Under the pieces are notes generated by a model, which was given only the letters and a program-made list of their open reading frames with translations, searched no databases and had not been told where the DNA came from. A program made the translations under genes and the position numbers. DNA of 64,000 nucleotides from Enterovibrio gelatinilyticus. Lineage in GTDB: Bacteria > Pseudomonadota > Gammaproteobacteria > Enterobacterales > Vibrionaceae. Below, in pieces: positions 38,895 through 49,523 of the stretch. The first letter of the stretch is position 1; the number at the start of each line of letters is the position of its first letter. The stretch spans positions 62,001 to 126,000 of the forward strand of contig NZ_JAJUBC010000012.1 of assembly GCF_028683095.1 (NCBI RefSeq), given 5' to 3'.

Positions 38895-40479
38895 GAGATT
38901 TCCTAGTGAACAATGTTTCGATAAGGGCATAGCTGCCAAGGCTCAAGGCAAACAGCACAAGCGAGGCTGCGGCAGCGGCGTCCATTTGGTAGCTTCCCAT
39001 TAAATGGAATAAATAAAGCGGCAGGGTTTGAAAATCTTGGCTTCCTACCAGTGCAATGGCTCCCAAATCTCCAGTCGAAAGCACGAAACTCACAGCGAAA
39101 GCCCTCGCTATGGGCTTTTTCAGTGCGCGCCATTCTACCAATCGTAGGCGGTTAATGCCTTTGATTCCGAGGCTATTACACAAGCTATGGTATTGCTGTG
39201 CAAGTTGGTAAGCGGGTTGGCTCAGCACTTTCACAACATACGGTAAGGCCATCAAGGTATTGACTGCCAAAATAAGCAAATAAGGTGAGCTAAAGACATC
39301 CATGTGTTCACGAAGCATCAAAAAGAGGCCCGTCCCGAGTACGACACTGGGCACAACTAATATCAACGACGCCGTCATCTCAATACCATCTGCGCGTTTT
39401 GTATGGCCTGATATGCGCCAAAATCGACTGGTCAGTATGATTGATGCACCCAATACAAATGCACAAATAGCACTACCCAACGCCAGTGAGAGTGAGTTTG
39501 CCGTTGCCTGCCATAACGCAGATTGTGTTAATACCGTTAAGGCACTGGGATTGATGCCACTGAGTAACACCATCGCTAAAGGCGGCAGTACTAATAACGC
39601 TGAAAAGCTGATCCATATTGCATCCCACACTTGCTCTGCGCGAGTGTCACAACGCTTGGGTAAAACGATGTGACTGTCCTTACCTTGTAACGAAACGGGT
39701 TTAGTCATGCGTTGAACGACAAGGTGAAAAATCCCACATAGCAGCAGTTGCCATAAGGCAAGCAAGGCTCCGGTTTGAAGATCGAAATCAAAGCGAATTG
39801 CTTGGTAAATGGCAAGTTCGATGGTGGTGGCGCTCGGTCCTCCCCCTAATGCCATGACAGTGGCGAAACTGGTGAAGCACAGCATAAATACCAAGCCAAT
39901 AGCATGTGGCAATTGTTGGCGAAGATAAGGCCATTCAAGTAAGCGGAACTGATGCCAGCCTCGCATTCCTAATTGCTGGGCTAACCGCCGCTGATCTGCG
40001 GGGATTTGCTCTAATGCTTGCACCAAGAGTTGGGCAGAAAAGGGCAAGTTAAAGAAGACATGCGCAAGCAAAATGCCGGATAGGCCATAAATACTGACAT
40101 CCCACTCCAAACCCAATAACGACATCGTGTCAGCCAATACGCCACTTTTGCCATAAATGGCTAGAAGACCAAACACGCCAACCAATACGGGGAGTACCAG
40201 TGTCATTGAAAAGAGCTTGAGCAGTAGGGCTTTGCCTTTGAACTCTCGGCGTGACAGGGCGTGGGCAACGGGAATAGCGAGACCCACAGAAAGCAAGGTA
40301 GACAAGAATGCTTGTTTGAAACTGAAAACAGTGACGTGTTGAAGGTAAGGGTCACGCCACAACGAAGCGACGTCTAACGACGGCGCTTGAGATAGCAGAG
40401 AAAATAAAGCGGCGCTGATCAGCACCGCTATTAACGAAGCCGAAATTACTCCCGGCCAAGTTCTTGAAGGGTTTAGCAC
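38878..40479 (-). CDS. thiP: Thiamine ABC transporter permease ThiP
   Basis: A double-length binding-protein-dependent permease of 533 residues (E. coli 536), with about twelve membrane helices and two EAA-type loops (AQQLGMRGWHQFRLLEWPYL and CNSLGIKGINRLRLVEWRAL) that contact ThiQ. It begins with GTG, four bases after the thiB stop. The spacing and the overlap with thiQ indicate translational coupling. Confidence 0.95.
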   Translation of the reverse strand: MLNPSRTWPGVISASLIAVLISAALFSLLSQAPSLDVASLWRDPYLQHVTVFSFKQAFLSTLLSVGLAIPVAHALSRREFKGKALLLKLFSMTLVLPVLVGVFGLLAIYGKSGVLADTMSLLGLEWDVSIYGLSGILLAHVFFNLPFSAQLLVQALEQIPADQRRLAQQLGMRGWHQFRLLEWPYLRQQLPHAIGLVFMLCFTSFATVMALGGGPSATTIELAIYQAIRFDFDLQTGALLALWQLLLCGIFHLVVQRMTKPVSLQGKDSHIVLPKRCDTRAEQVWDAIWISFSALLVLPPLAMVLLSGINPSALTVLTQSALWQATANSLSLALGSAICAFVLGASIILTSRFWRISGHTKRADGIEMTASLILVVPSVVLGTGLFLMLREHMDVFSSPYLLILAVNTLMALPYVVKVLSQPAYQLAQQYHSLCNSLGIKGINRLRLVEWRALKKPIARAFAVSFVLSTGDLGAIALVGSQDFQTLPLYLFHLMGSYQMDAAAAASLVLFALSLGSYALIETLFTRKSHAARQ

Positions 40480-40483
40480 AATG

Positions 40484-41479
40484 TTACTTCACCAGTGCCG
40501 ATTGCCATTCACGGATCCAGTTGCGGCGATTATCCGCTACTTTTTCAGGTGTGAATTGCAAGCTTTTGTTTGGAACCGACAAGGTATCGAAACCTTTTGG
40601 CAGCTCAACGCCAGTGACGGGATACATCCAGTTTCCGGTTGGAATCGTATTCTGGAAGCCATCGCTAAGAATGAACTGCATGAACTCATCTGCAAGCGCT
40701 GAATTGTCTGAACCTTTCACTTTTGCCGCCACTTCAACTTGCATGTAATGGCCTTCTGCGAAGTTAGCGCTGGTGAAGTTGGCATTCTCCTCGGCAATCA
40801 AATGGTAAGCAGGAGATGTGGTGTATGACAGCACCATGTCTGACTCGCCACTTAAGAACATGTTGTAGGCTTCAGACCAGCCTTTGGTGACGGTAACGGT
40901 TTTGCCTGCCAGTTTTTGCCATGCCGTTGCGACATCATCGCCGTAGATAGATTTCATCCACAGCATCAAGCCTTGGCCTGGGGTAGACGTTCGAGGATCT
41001 TGGTAGATCACGGAAATGTCGTCGCGTGTTTCGACCAGCTCTTTCAGGCTTTTTGGCGGGTTTTCCAATTTGGTTTTGTCATAAACGAAAGCAAAGTAAC
41101 CGTAGTCATAAGGAACGAATGTGGTGTTATTCCAACCATCCGGCAGTGTGACGTTTTTCACGTCCACAGTATGTGGCGCAAGCAATCCCGTTTTTTCCGC
41201 TTCAGCCATCAAGTTGGTGTCTAGGCCAAGTAGGACGTCAGCTTTGCTGTTATTTCCTTCAAGACGCAAGCGGTTAAGAATGGTCACGCCATCTTCCAAT
41301 GCCACTAGGTTCAAGGTGCAATCACATTGAGCTTCAAACGCTTTTTTTACCGCAGGGCCAGGGCCCCAATCTGCTGCAAATGAGTCGTAGGTGTAAACGG
41401 TTAACGTGTTTGAAGTATCGGCTAACGCAGGGCCCGCCATGGCCATGGTTAACATCAGGGTGGAAAATGGGATTTTCAT
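40484..41479 (-). CDS. thiB: Thiamine-binding periplasmic protein ThiB
   Basis: Receptor of the ThiBPQ importer. A 20-residue signal peptide (MKIPFSTLMLTMAMAGPALA) precedes a 311-residue ligand-binding protein with TLTVYTYDSFAADWGPGP, LGLDTNLMAEAEKTGLL, YDYGYFAFVYDKT, DPRTSTPGQGLMLWMKSIYG and the NWMYPV segment of the family. It is the first gene of the operon, behind a TPP riboswitch whose expression platform can bury its Shine-Dalgarno. Confidence 0.96.
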   Translation of the reverse strand: MKIPFSTLMLTMAMAGPALADTSNTLTVYTYDSFAADWGPGPAVKKAFEAQCDCTLNLVALEDGVTILNRLRLEGNNSKADVLLGLDTNLMAEAEKTGLLAPHTVDVKNVTLPDGWNNTTFVPYDYGYFAFVYDKTKLENPPKSLKELVETRDDISVIYQDPRTSTPGQGLMLWMKSIYGDDVATAWQKLAGKTVTVTKGWSEAYNMFLSGESDMVLSYTTSPAYHLIAEENANFTSANFAEGHYMQVEVAAKVKGSDNSALADEFMQFILSDGFQNTIPTGNWMYPVTGVELPKGFDTLSVPNKSLQFTPEKVADNRRNWIREWQSALVK

Positions 41480-41483
41480 GGTT

Positions 41484-41507
41484 GCCTCACATCATGTTCG
41501 GCGAGGC
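41484..41507 (-). promoter_or_regulatory. Possible Shine-Dalgarno sequestering hairpin of the thiB riboswitch
   Basis: On the minus strand GCCTC (41507-41503) can pair with GAGGC (41488-41484), which contains the thiB Shine-Dalgarno. No U-tract follows, so control at translation start is more likely than termination. Confidence 0.55.
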
Positions 41508-41539
41508 TGAGGGTCATTGAGTTGAGTTGCACTCCGCGA

Positions 41540-41630
41540 CATCTCATTCCTACGCCAGCATTATCTGGTTCAGGTGTATGGGTTTAGCATTCGCAATCTC
41601 AGCCAACTTCATGTCAGCTCCCCACGAGAT
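41540..41630 (-). ncRNA. TPP riboswitch (thi box) upstream of thiBPQ
   Basis: Minus strand, in order: GTGGGGAGC, GGCTGAGATTGCGAA, ACCCATACACCTGAACCAG, ATAATGCTGGCGTAGGAATGAGA. These are the conserved elements of the TPP aptamer (CTGAGA, ACCC...ACCTGA and the AATGC-GCGTAGGGA-like core). TPP binding should repress thiamine uptake genes. Confidence 0.95.
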
Positions 41631-41672
41631 GGTTGATATTGTAATCATCAAGGAGATGATTACCAATCATTG

Positions 41673-42479
41673 TTATGGCTTATTGAGCGACCAGTCGTAA
41701 TCGTATTTGATTTTACCCGTCCAGCCTTTCAGCGGCTTCCCGTCGCGATACTCGTCTATCTGCGACAAAATGGCTTGTTCATTGTCACCAAAATCAACGC
41801 CATACCAATCGTAAATGGACGACAGCGTTAAGGTATTGTCACTGATAGTGGCACCTTTAGGGCTATTGGTGAACTGTGTTGCAGCCGCATCAAGTAAAGA
41901 CTCTGTGTTCTTGGCGGTAAAAGCAGTTTTAGCAAGGTTTGGGCAACCTAGGCTGGCGCAATTGACGGCATAGTGAATGCGTGAATCGTTCCAAATTGGA
42001 CGAAGGATACGGTGCTCAATATCATTAAGGGTTAGCGCTTGCCCTGCAACTGTAGTGACTTTGTCATCCCAAGGGCCAAAGCTTAAAAATCCCCCCAGCT
42101 TGGTGATCGATTTAATCGGGTATTCATCAAGAATAAGTTTTACAGTGAGTGCGTTATACAGATTCACCCAATAGGCAAATTGTTCGCTCTGACGGTAGTT
42201 ACGCGGGTCGAGAGCGGTCAGATCAGATAAGTATTGATCCAGTAAGGCGTTATCTTGTTTTGTCACAGCGCCATAGTTGAACAGGGTGTGCTGACCTTGT
42301 TCAGTAAGATACGCATCTAAAATCTGTTGCCATTTACTGTGGTCAAAAGCGGTTGAATTTGTTTCGTTGCTGCTATCCCAAATAGGCCACAACTCGCTTT
42401 TTGGTGCGGCCAAGACATCGCTCGAAAACAAGATCAAAGTAGCGAACAAAGTGACGTAACGTGACAAAGCGTTGTGCAT
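41673..42479 (-). CDS. DUF547 family periplasmic protein
   Basis: A 268-residue protein with a Sec signal peptide (about 24 residues, ending VLAA). The DUF547 core has FAYWVNLYNALTVKLILDEYP and HYAVNCASLGCPNLA, with conserved His and Cys residues. The biochemical function of the family is unknown, though some members resemble papain-like folds. It is upstream of thiB on the same strand, but the riboswitch between them implies separate regulation. I cannot assign a substrate. Confidence 0.88.
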   Translation of the reverse strand: MHNALSRYVTLFATLILFSSDVLAAPKSELWPIWDSSNETNSTAFDHSKWQQILDAYLTEQGQHTLFNYGAVTKQDNALLDQYLSDLTALDPRNYRQSEQFAYWVNLYNALTVKLILDEYPIKSITKLGGFLSFGPWDDKVTTVAGQALTLNDIEHRILRPIWNDSRIHYAVNCASLGCPNLAKTAFTAKNTESLLDAAATQFTNSPKGATISDNTLTLSSIYDWYGVDFGDNEQAILSQIDEYRDGKPLKGWTGKIKYDYDWSLNKP

Positions 42480-42553
42480 GGCGTATCCCTAACTCAGTGT
42501 GAACGTGCATTAGTGTGCTCGTATTGGTGTTATTGTCTCTGTGTGGTGTTTGC

Positions 42554-42598
42554 ATATACCCAAGCATCTTCAGGAATATTCAGATAGCTTGGGTATAT
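42554..42598. repeat. Intergenic palindrome ATATACCCAAGC/GCTTGGGTATAT
   Basis: Perfect 12-bp arms (42554-42565 and 42587-42598). Inside, ATCT (42566-42569) can also pair with AGAT (42582-42585). It lies between leuD and the DUF547 gene, with no T-run, so it is not a terminator. It is the best copy of the family in this window. Confidence 0.8.
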
Positions 42599-42650
42599 AA
42601 GACCCGAACACGCGCGATTTTCTTTCTTCGAATTCGTGTACCAAATGCAT

Positions 42651-42680
42651 AAAAAAACCGACCATCAAGATCGGTTTTTG
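42651..42680 (-). terminator. leuABCD operon terminator
   Basis: AAAAACCGA (42653-42661) pairs with TCGGTTTTT (42671-42679). On the minus strand TTTTTTT follows. It lies 30 bases after the leuD stop and would also work on the plus strand. Confidence 0.85.
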
Positions 42681-42709
42681 TTCTGAGCGAATCACTGCAA
42701 ACGCAAGGC

Positions 42710-43312
42710 CTATGCCAAGAAAGAAGGAATCTTTGCTTCGTATTCGGCGATCTTATCGCTGTGTTGCAGCGTCAGGCCAATGCTGTCCAAGCCCTCTAGC
42801 AAGCAATGGCGGCGGAACGAATCGATTTCAAACGAATACGATTTGTCGCCAGCAGTGACTGTTTGTGCTTCAAGATCGAGTGAGATCTCTGCACCTTCGT
42901 TGTTCGCGACAAACGCGAACAGCTCATCCACTTCCGCTTCTGTTAGCTGAACAGGCACCATCTGGTTGTTGATGGAGTTACCGTAAAAGATGTCAGCAAA
43001 GCTCGGTGCGATCATCACTTGGAAACCAAAGTCTGCCAATGCCCACGGTGCGTGTTCACGGGAAGAGCCACAGCCAAAGTTTTCGCGAGCAAGCAGCACG
43101 CTTGCGCCTTTGTAGCGTGGTTGGTTTAGCACGAACTCAGGGTTATCCTGCTGTCCTGCTTCGTCCAGAAAACGCCAATCGTGGAAAAGGTGCTTACCAA
43201 ATCCGGTGCGATTGACTTTCTGCAAAAATTGCTTCGGGATGATGGCATCGGTATCCACGTTTGCTGCGTCCAGCGGTGCCACCAAACCGGTATGTTGTTT
43301 AATTCCTGACAT
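42710..43312 (-). CDS. leuD: 3-isopropylmalate dehydratase small subunit
   Basis: With LeuC, isomerises 2- to 3-isopropylmalate. The 200 residues include [12 protein letters not shown], the [14 protein letters not shown] active-site segment and the [11 protein letters not shown] block. It starts nine bases after leuC, last gene of leuABCD. Confidence 0.97.
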   Translation of the reverse strand: MSGIKQHTGLVAPLDAANVDTDAIIPKQFLQKVNRTGFGKHLFHDWRFLDEAGQQDNPEFVLNQPRYKGASVLLARENFGCGSSREHAPWALADFGFQVMIAPSFADIFYGNSINNQMVPVQLTEAEVDELFAFVANNEGAEISLDLEAQTVTAGDKSYSFEIDSFRRHCLLEGLDSIGLTLQHSDKIAEYEAKIPSFLA

Positions 43313-43321
43313 GGTGATTCC

Positions 43322-44722
43322 TTATAAGCTGTTAACGTCAACAAAGTGGCCAGCAACTGCGGCTGCCGCAGCCATTGCAGGGCTCACCAAGTGCGTACGA
43401 CCTTCACGGCCCTGACGGCCTTCGAAGTTACGGTTACTGGTCGATGCGCAGCGCTCTTTTGGACCTAAGCGGTCGTTGTTCATTGCCAAGCACATAGAAC
43501 AACCCGGCAGACGCCATTCAAAGCCTGCGTCAACGAAGATCTTATCCAGACCTTCTGCTTCTGCTTGTGCTTTTACTTGCTCAGAGCCCGGTACGACTAG
43601 GGCTTGAACGCCTGCTGCCACTTTACGGCCTTTTGCGATGGCCGCCGCAGCACGCATGTCTTCAATGCGTGAGTTGGTGCAAGAACCAATAAACACTTTG
43701 TCGATGTTGATGTCAGTGATTTTCTGGCCCGCTTCAATGCCCATGTATTTCAGCGCGCGCTCAGCAGAGTGACGCTCAATCGGATCGTTGAAGCTTTCAG
43801 GTGCAGGTACCACGCCATTGATGCCAACCACCTGACCTGGGTTTGTGCCCCAAGTCACTTGGTTGCTGATGTCAGCCGCTTCTAGCGTCACGATCGCATC
43901 AAATGTTGCGTTGTCATCGGTTTTCAGTGTTTTCCAGTAAGCGACGGCTGCGTCCCAATCCGCACCAGTTGGCGAGAATTTACGGCCTTGCAGGTAATCG
44001 AAGGTGGTTTGGTCTGGTGCAACCAAGCCCGCTTTCGCACCCAACTCGATAGCCATGTTACACACCGTCATACGGCCTTCCATGGTCAAATCTTCAATCG
44101 CTTGACCGCAGAATTCCACCACATAACCCGTACCGCCTGCGTGACCCACTTTACCAATGATGGCAAGCACGATGTCTTTTGCGGTTACCCCTTCAGCGAC
44201 TTTGCCTTTGACCTCGATTTTCATGGTCTTAGCGCTGCCTTGCTTCAGGGTTTGAGTAGCAAGAACGTGCTCAACCTCTGACGTACCAATGCCGAACGCC
44301 AATGCACCAAATGCGCCGTGAGTGGCGGTGTGTGAATCACCACACACAATGGTGTTACCCGGCAGGGTAATGCCCAGTTCAGGGCCCATGACATGAACGA
44401 TGCCTTGGTATGGGTGGTTCAAATCGTAAAGGGTGACGCCAAACTCTTCACAGTTTTTCGCCAGCGTTTCCATTTGGATTTTCGCCATCTCGCCAGAGGC
44501 GTTGATGTCTTTGGTTTGTGTGGAAACGTTGTGATCCATGGTCGCGAAGGTTTTCGATACCTGACGTACAGGACGCCCTTTTTCGCGTAAGCCATCAAAG
44601 GCTTGAGGAGAGGTCACTTCGTGCACCAAGTGGCGATCGATATACAGCAGAGGCGTTTCGCCTTCCGCTGCTACCACCACATGGGCGTCGTAAACTTTTT
44701 CGTATAATGTTTTTGCCGACAT
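43322..44722 (-). CDS. leuC: 3-isopropylmalate dehydratase large subunit
   Basis: An aconitase-family 4Fe-4S enzyme subunit of 466 residues. Cluster ligands lie in [13 protein letters not shown] and in [10 protein letters not shown] (Cys-x2-Cys). [21 protein letters not shown] is also present. AGGATTG lies before the ATG. An unusually long, 104-base spacer with a 9-bp inverted repeat separates it from leuB. Confidence 0.97.
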   Translation of the reverse strand: MSAKTLYEKVYDAHVVVAAEGETPLLYIDRHLVHEVTSPQAFDGLREKGRPVRQVSKTFATMDHNVSTQTKDINASGEMAKIQMETLAKNCEEFGVTLYDLNHPYQGIVHVMGPELGITLPGNTIVCGDSHTATHGAFGALAFGIGTSEVEHVLATQTLKQGSAKTMKIEVKGKVAEGVTAKDIVLAIIGKVGHAGGTGYVVEFCGQAIEDLTMEGRMTVCNMAIELGAKAGLVAPDQTTFDYLQGRKFSPTGADWDAAVAYWKTLKTDDNATFDAIVTLEAADISNQVTWGTNPGQVVGINGVVPAPESFNDPIERHSAERALKYMGIEAGQKITDINIDKVFIGSCTNSRIEDMRAAAAIAKGRKVAAGVQALVVPGSEQVKAQAEAEGLDKIFVDAGFEWRLPGCSMCLAMNNDRLGPKERCASTSNRNFEGRQGREGRTHLVSPAMAAAAAVAGHFVDVNSL

Positions 44723-44751
44723 TGCTCAATCCTTTTTCTCATTGTTATCGA

Positions 44752-44791
44752 ATTCACAGGGCGTTAGCTCGCTTAGGATCTACCTGTGAAT
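44752..44791. repeat. Inverted repeat in the leuB-leuC spacer
   Basis: ATTCACAGG (44752-44760) and CCTGTGAAT (44783-44791) are perfect 9-bp arms around 22 bases. There is no T-run. It could be an mRNA stability hairpin or processing site within the operon. Confidence 0.5.
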
Positions 44792-44826
44792 GCGATGACG
44801 TAGAGCTATCATGATCCGTATAATTT

Positions 44827-47474
<2,648 letters not shown>

Positions 47475-47532
47475 GGTCGTTCCCTCTCTTGCCCGTTTTT
47501 GGGTTAATACTCCGCACCGCTGCAGGCCAAAC

Positions 47533-47562
47533 GAAAAAACCCGCGCTCTCTGCGCGGGTTTC
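47533..47562 (-). terminator. leu attenuator terminator
   Basis: Minus strand: AAACCCGCGC pairs with GCGCGGGTTT (47552-47561 with 47537-47546) around a five-base loop, followed by a T-run. It lies between the leucine-rich leader peptide and leuA. Its 5' arm (ACCCGCGC) can instead pair with GCGCGGGT at 47599-47606, giving an antiterminator. Confidence 0.88.
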
Positions 47563-47596
47563 GTATGTCTTGGTGAATGCTATTTTCAGTCCATGA

Positions 47597-47656
47597 CTAC
47601 CCGCGCGAAAAATTCACGAGAAGGAGTAGGTCTAGGAGGAAAATGCGATTCATCAT
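47597..47656 (-). CDS. leuL: leu operon leader peptide LeuL
   Basis: A 19-residue frame reading MMNRIFLLDLLLLVNFSRG, ending with TAG at 47597. Six of seven consecutive codons (residues 7-13) are leucine (CTC, CTA, CTA, CTC, CTT, CTC). It sits about 35 bases before the attenuator stem and its last codons encode the antiterminator strand. This fits transcription attenuation as in enteric leuL. Stalling at leucine codons would free 47599-47606 to pair with the terminator's 5' arm. Translation could start at either of two adjacent ATGs (47656 or 47653). Confidence 0.88.
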   Translation of the reverse strand: MMNRIFLLDLLLLVNFSRG

Positions 47657-48113
47657 TTTTACAGTTCTCTAAAAGGCTCTGAACAAATGAATACCAAACT
47701 GTTTACTATTACGTCAATGTTAAATTAGAAAATAACAAGAAAGCATTATTCATTATGTTAACCGTGGTGCAAAACACTGCTTTTATTGCTCGATAATAGT
47801 GTTATTCACTAACTAAGGTTTTGGGTGAAATCGGGGATTGAAATCGATGGTGTGTTTTCGAATGGCCTAATAAGCGTCTGGCTTGTGCAGAACAGTGTAC
47901 TTTTGGCCCAAGTGACAGCAACTTGCTTCAGCTCGGCTTGTCACAAATTGACTAACTGGTAATGCAATGTTTTGTAAATTGAGAGAAAAGGTGGATGTTC
48001 CAACGTAGTATTTGTCATTAAATAAGCTATTCATGCTTAAAGCACGAACCCTATGTCCGCGATACCTGTGTGCGCACGGGCATAAAACCGGTTAGATATG
48101 GAGGTCTCTCACT
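47657..48113. other. leuA / RND divergent intergenic region
   Basis: 457 bases between the leu leader (minus) and the efflux adaptor gene (plus). The leu side is AT-rich and holds the candidate leu promoter. The middle has a loose inverted repeat (GTGACA near 47920, TGTCAC near 47940). Just before the adaptor gene is GGAGG (48101-48105). No coding frame is convincing. Confidence 0.5.
47688..47717 (-). promoter_or_regulatory. Candidate leuABCD promoter
   Basis: Minus strand: TTGACG (47717-47712) and TATTCA (47693-47688) are 18 bases apart. The start site would fall about 25 bases before the leader peptide ATG, a sensible distance for an attenuated operon. The -10 is weak. Confidence 0.4.
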
Positions 48114-49523
48114 ATGACACTGCGCCGAAAGCTGCTTTTCTTTCCTGTGCTGGCAATCGGCATTTTGGTGTTGGTGATAGCGATTAAAACCCGCCCAGAC
48201 ATTCCGGTAAAACCTGCGCAATCGAAAGCGCGACCAGTGGATGTGCTTACCTTAACGCAGCAAACCATTTCACCTGTAGTGACGGGGTTCGGTCGTGTGA
48301 CGCCAAAACTCACGTGGCAAGCCATCGCGGAAGTGAACGGCAAGGTGATTTATCGAAACCCCGATCTTGAAAAGGGCAGCATTCTCCCTGCTGGTACCGC
48401 ACTCCTAAGCATTGACCCAACCGATTACCAATTAGCCGTTGCCCAAGCGCAAGCGGATGTCAGTGCGAAACGGGCGCGATTGGCAAAATTGGATTTGGAC
48501 AGTAGCAACGTAAAAACCACGCTGAACATTGAAAAACGTCGTTTAGCCTTGAGTAAAGACGAGTTAACGCGAAAGAAAAATCTACGTCAAAAAGGTCTCA
48601 CCTCTCAATCGGATTTAGACACCGAACAGCAAGCGTACCTGTCGCAACAAACACGCGTGCAAGATTTAGAAAGCCAACTGAAAGTGCTGCCCGACGAGCG
48701 CCTGATTACCGAAGCAGAGTTGGATGCAAGCCAATTGGCACTCACGCAAGCGGAGCGCGATCTGGAAAAAACCCACGTTGTGTTGCCCGTGAATAGCCGT
48801 ATTGCCGAAGTGAACATCGAAAAAGATCAGTTTGTCACGCCGCAACAAATCATGGTGGTGGCACACGGATTGGAAGCGGTAGAAGTCGACGCGCAAGTCT
48901 CGATTCACGACATGCAAACCCTGTTTGATTCTCTCAATGCCGCCCCGAGTAACGACCCAAGCGACATGTCGTCAGGGAATGGACATTTGGCGCGATTAAC
49001 CGCTAATGTTGCTTTGTCGAGTGGCAGCTTCAATCAAACATGGTCTGCTACTGTGGCGCGATTAAGCGACACCGTGAACCTGAACCAAGCCACGGTCGGC
49101 GTGATCCTCGAAATTCCGCTTAATCTTTCATCGTCAGAATCCGATGCTGCAACGCAAAACCCATTGGCGGCATTACCCTCTTTGGTCAATGGGATGTTTG
49201 TACAAGCCACGATCGAAGGGCAGCCAGTGGCGCATTGGGTGATCCCAGAGCAAGCGCTGCGTGGCGACAAGGTGTATTTGATGGAAGAGGGTGTGCTGGC
49301 TGTTGAGCCTGTTGAGGTATTGTTCCGACATGGCGATCGGGTTGCGATCGCTGGCGATCTCAAAGACGGTCAGCAATTGGTAGTGAACGATCTGCTGCCT
49401 GCTGTGCCGGGCATGGCTTTGCGCACCTTTACGCTCGATGGGGAGCGCGTCGTCGCTGACGATGATCAAGCTGCCAATGGCAGTGCTGAAAGCGACAACG
49501 CAGCGACTGAGGATGCATCATGA
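48114..49523 (+). CDS. RND efflux periplasmic adaptor (membrane fusion protein)
   Basis: A HlyD/AcrA-type adaptor of 469 residues that would link the RND pump to an outer-membrane channel. One N-terminal membrane segment (about 7-24) without a lipobox, then a barrel-sandwich half (TGFGRVTPKLTWQAIAEVNGKV), a helical hairpin (about 110-200), the second lipoyl half (THVVLPVNSRIAEVNIEKDQFV) and a beta-barrel, with an acidic tail. GGAGG lies before the ATG. It overlaps the pump gene by four bases. No outer-membrane factor gene is nearby. Confidence 0.92.
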   Translation: MTLRRKLLFFPVLAIGILVLVIAIKTRPDIPVKPAQSKARPVDVLTLTQQTISPVVTGFGRVTPKLTWQAIAEVNGKVIYRNPDLEKGSILPAGTALLSIDPTDYQLAVAQAQADVSAKRARLAKLDLDSSNVKTTLNIEKRRLALSKDELTRKKNLRQKGLTSQSDLDTEQQAYLSQQTRVQDLESQLKVLPDERLITEAELDASQLALTQAERDLEKTHVVLPVNSRIAEVNIEKDQFVTPQQIMVVAHGLEAVEVDAQVSIHDMQTLFDSLNAAPSNDPSDMSSGNGHLARLTANVALSSGSFNQTWSATVARLSDTVNLNQATVGVILEIPLNLSSSESDAATQNPLAALPSLVNGMFVQATIEGQPVAHWVIPEQALRGDKVYLMEEGVLAVEPVEVLFRHGDRVAIAGDLKDGQQLVVNDLLPAVPGMALRTFTLDGERVVADDDQAANGSAESDNAATEDAS

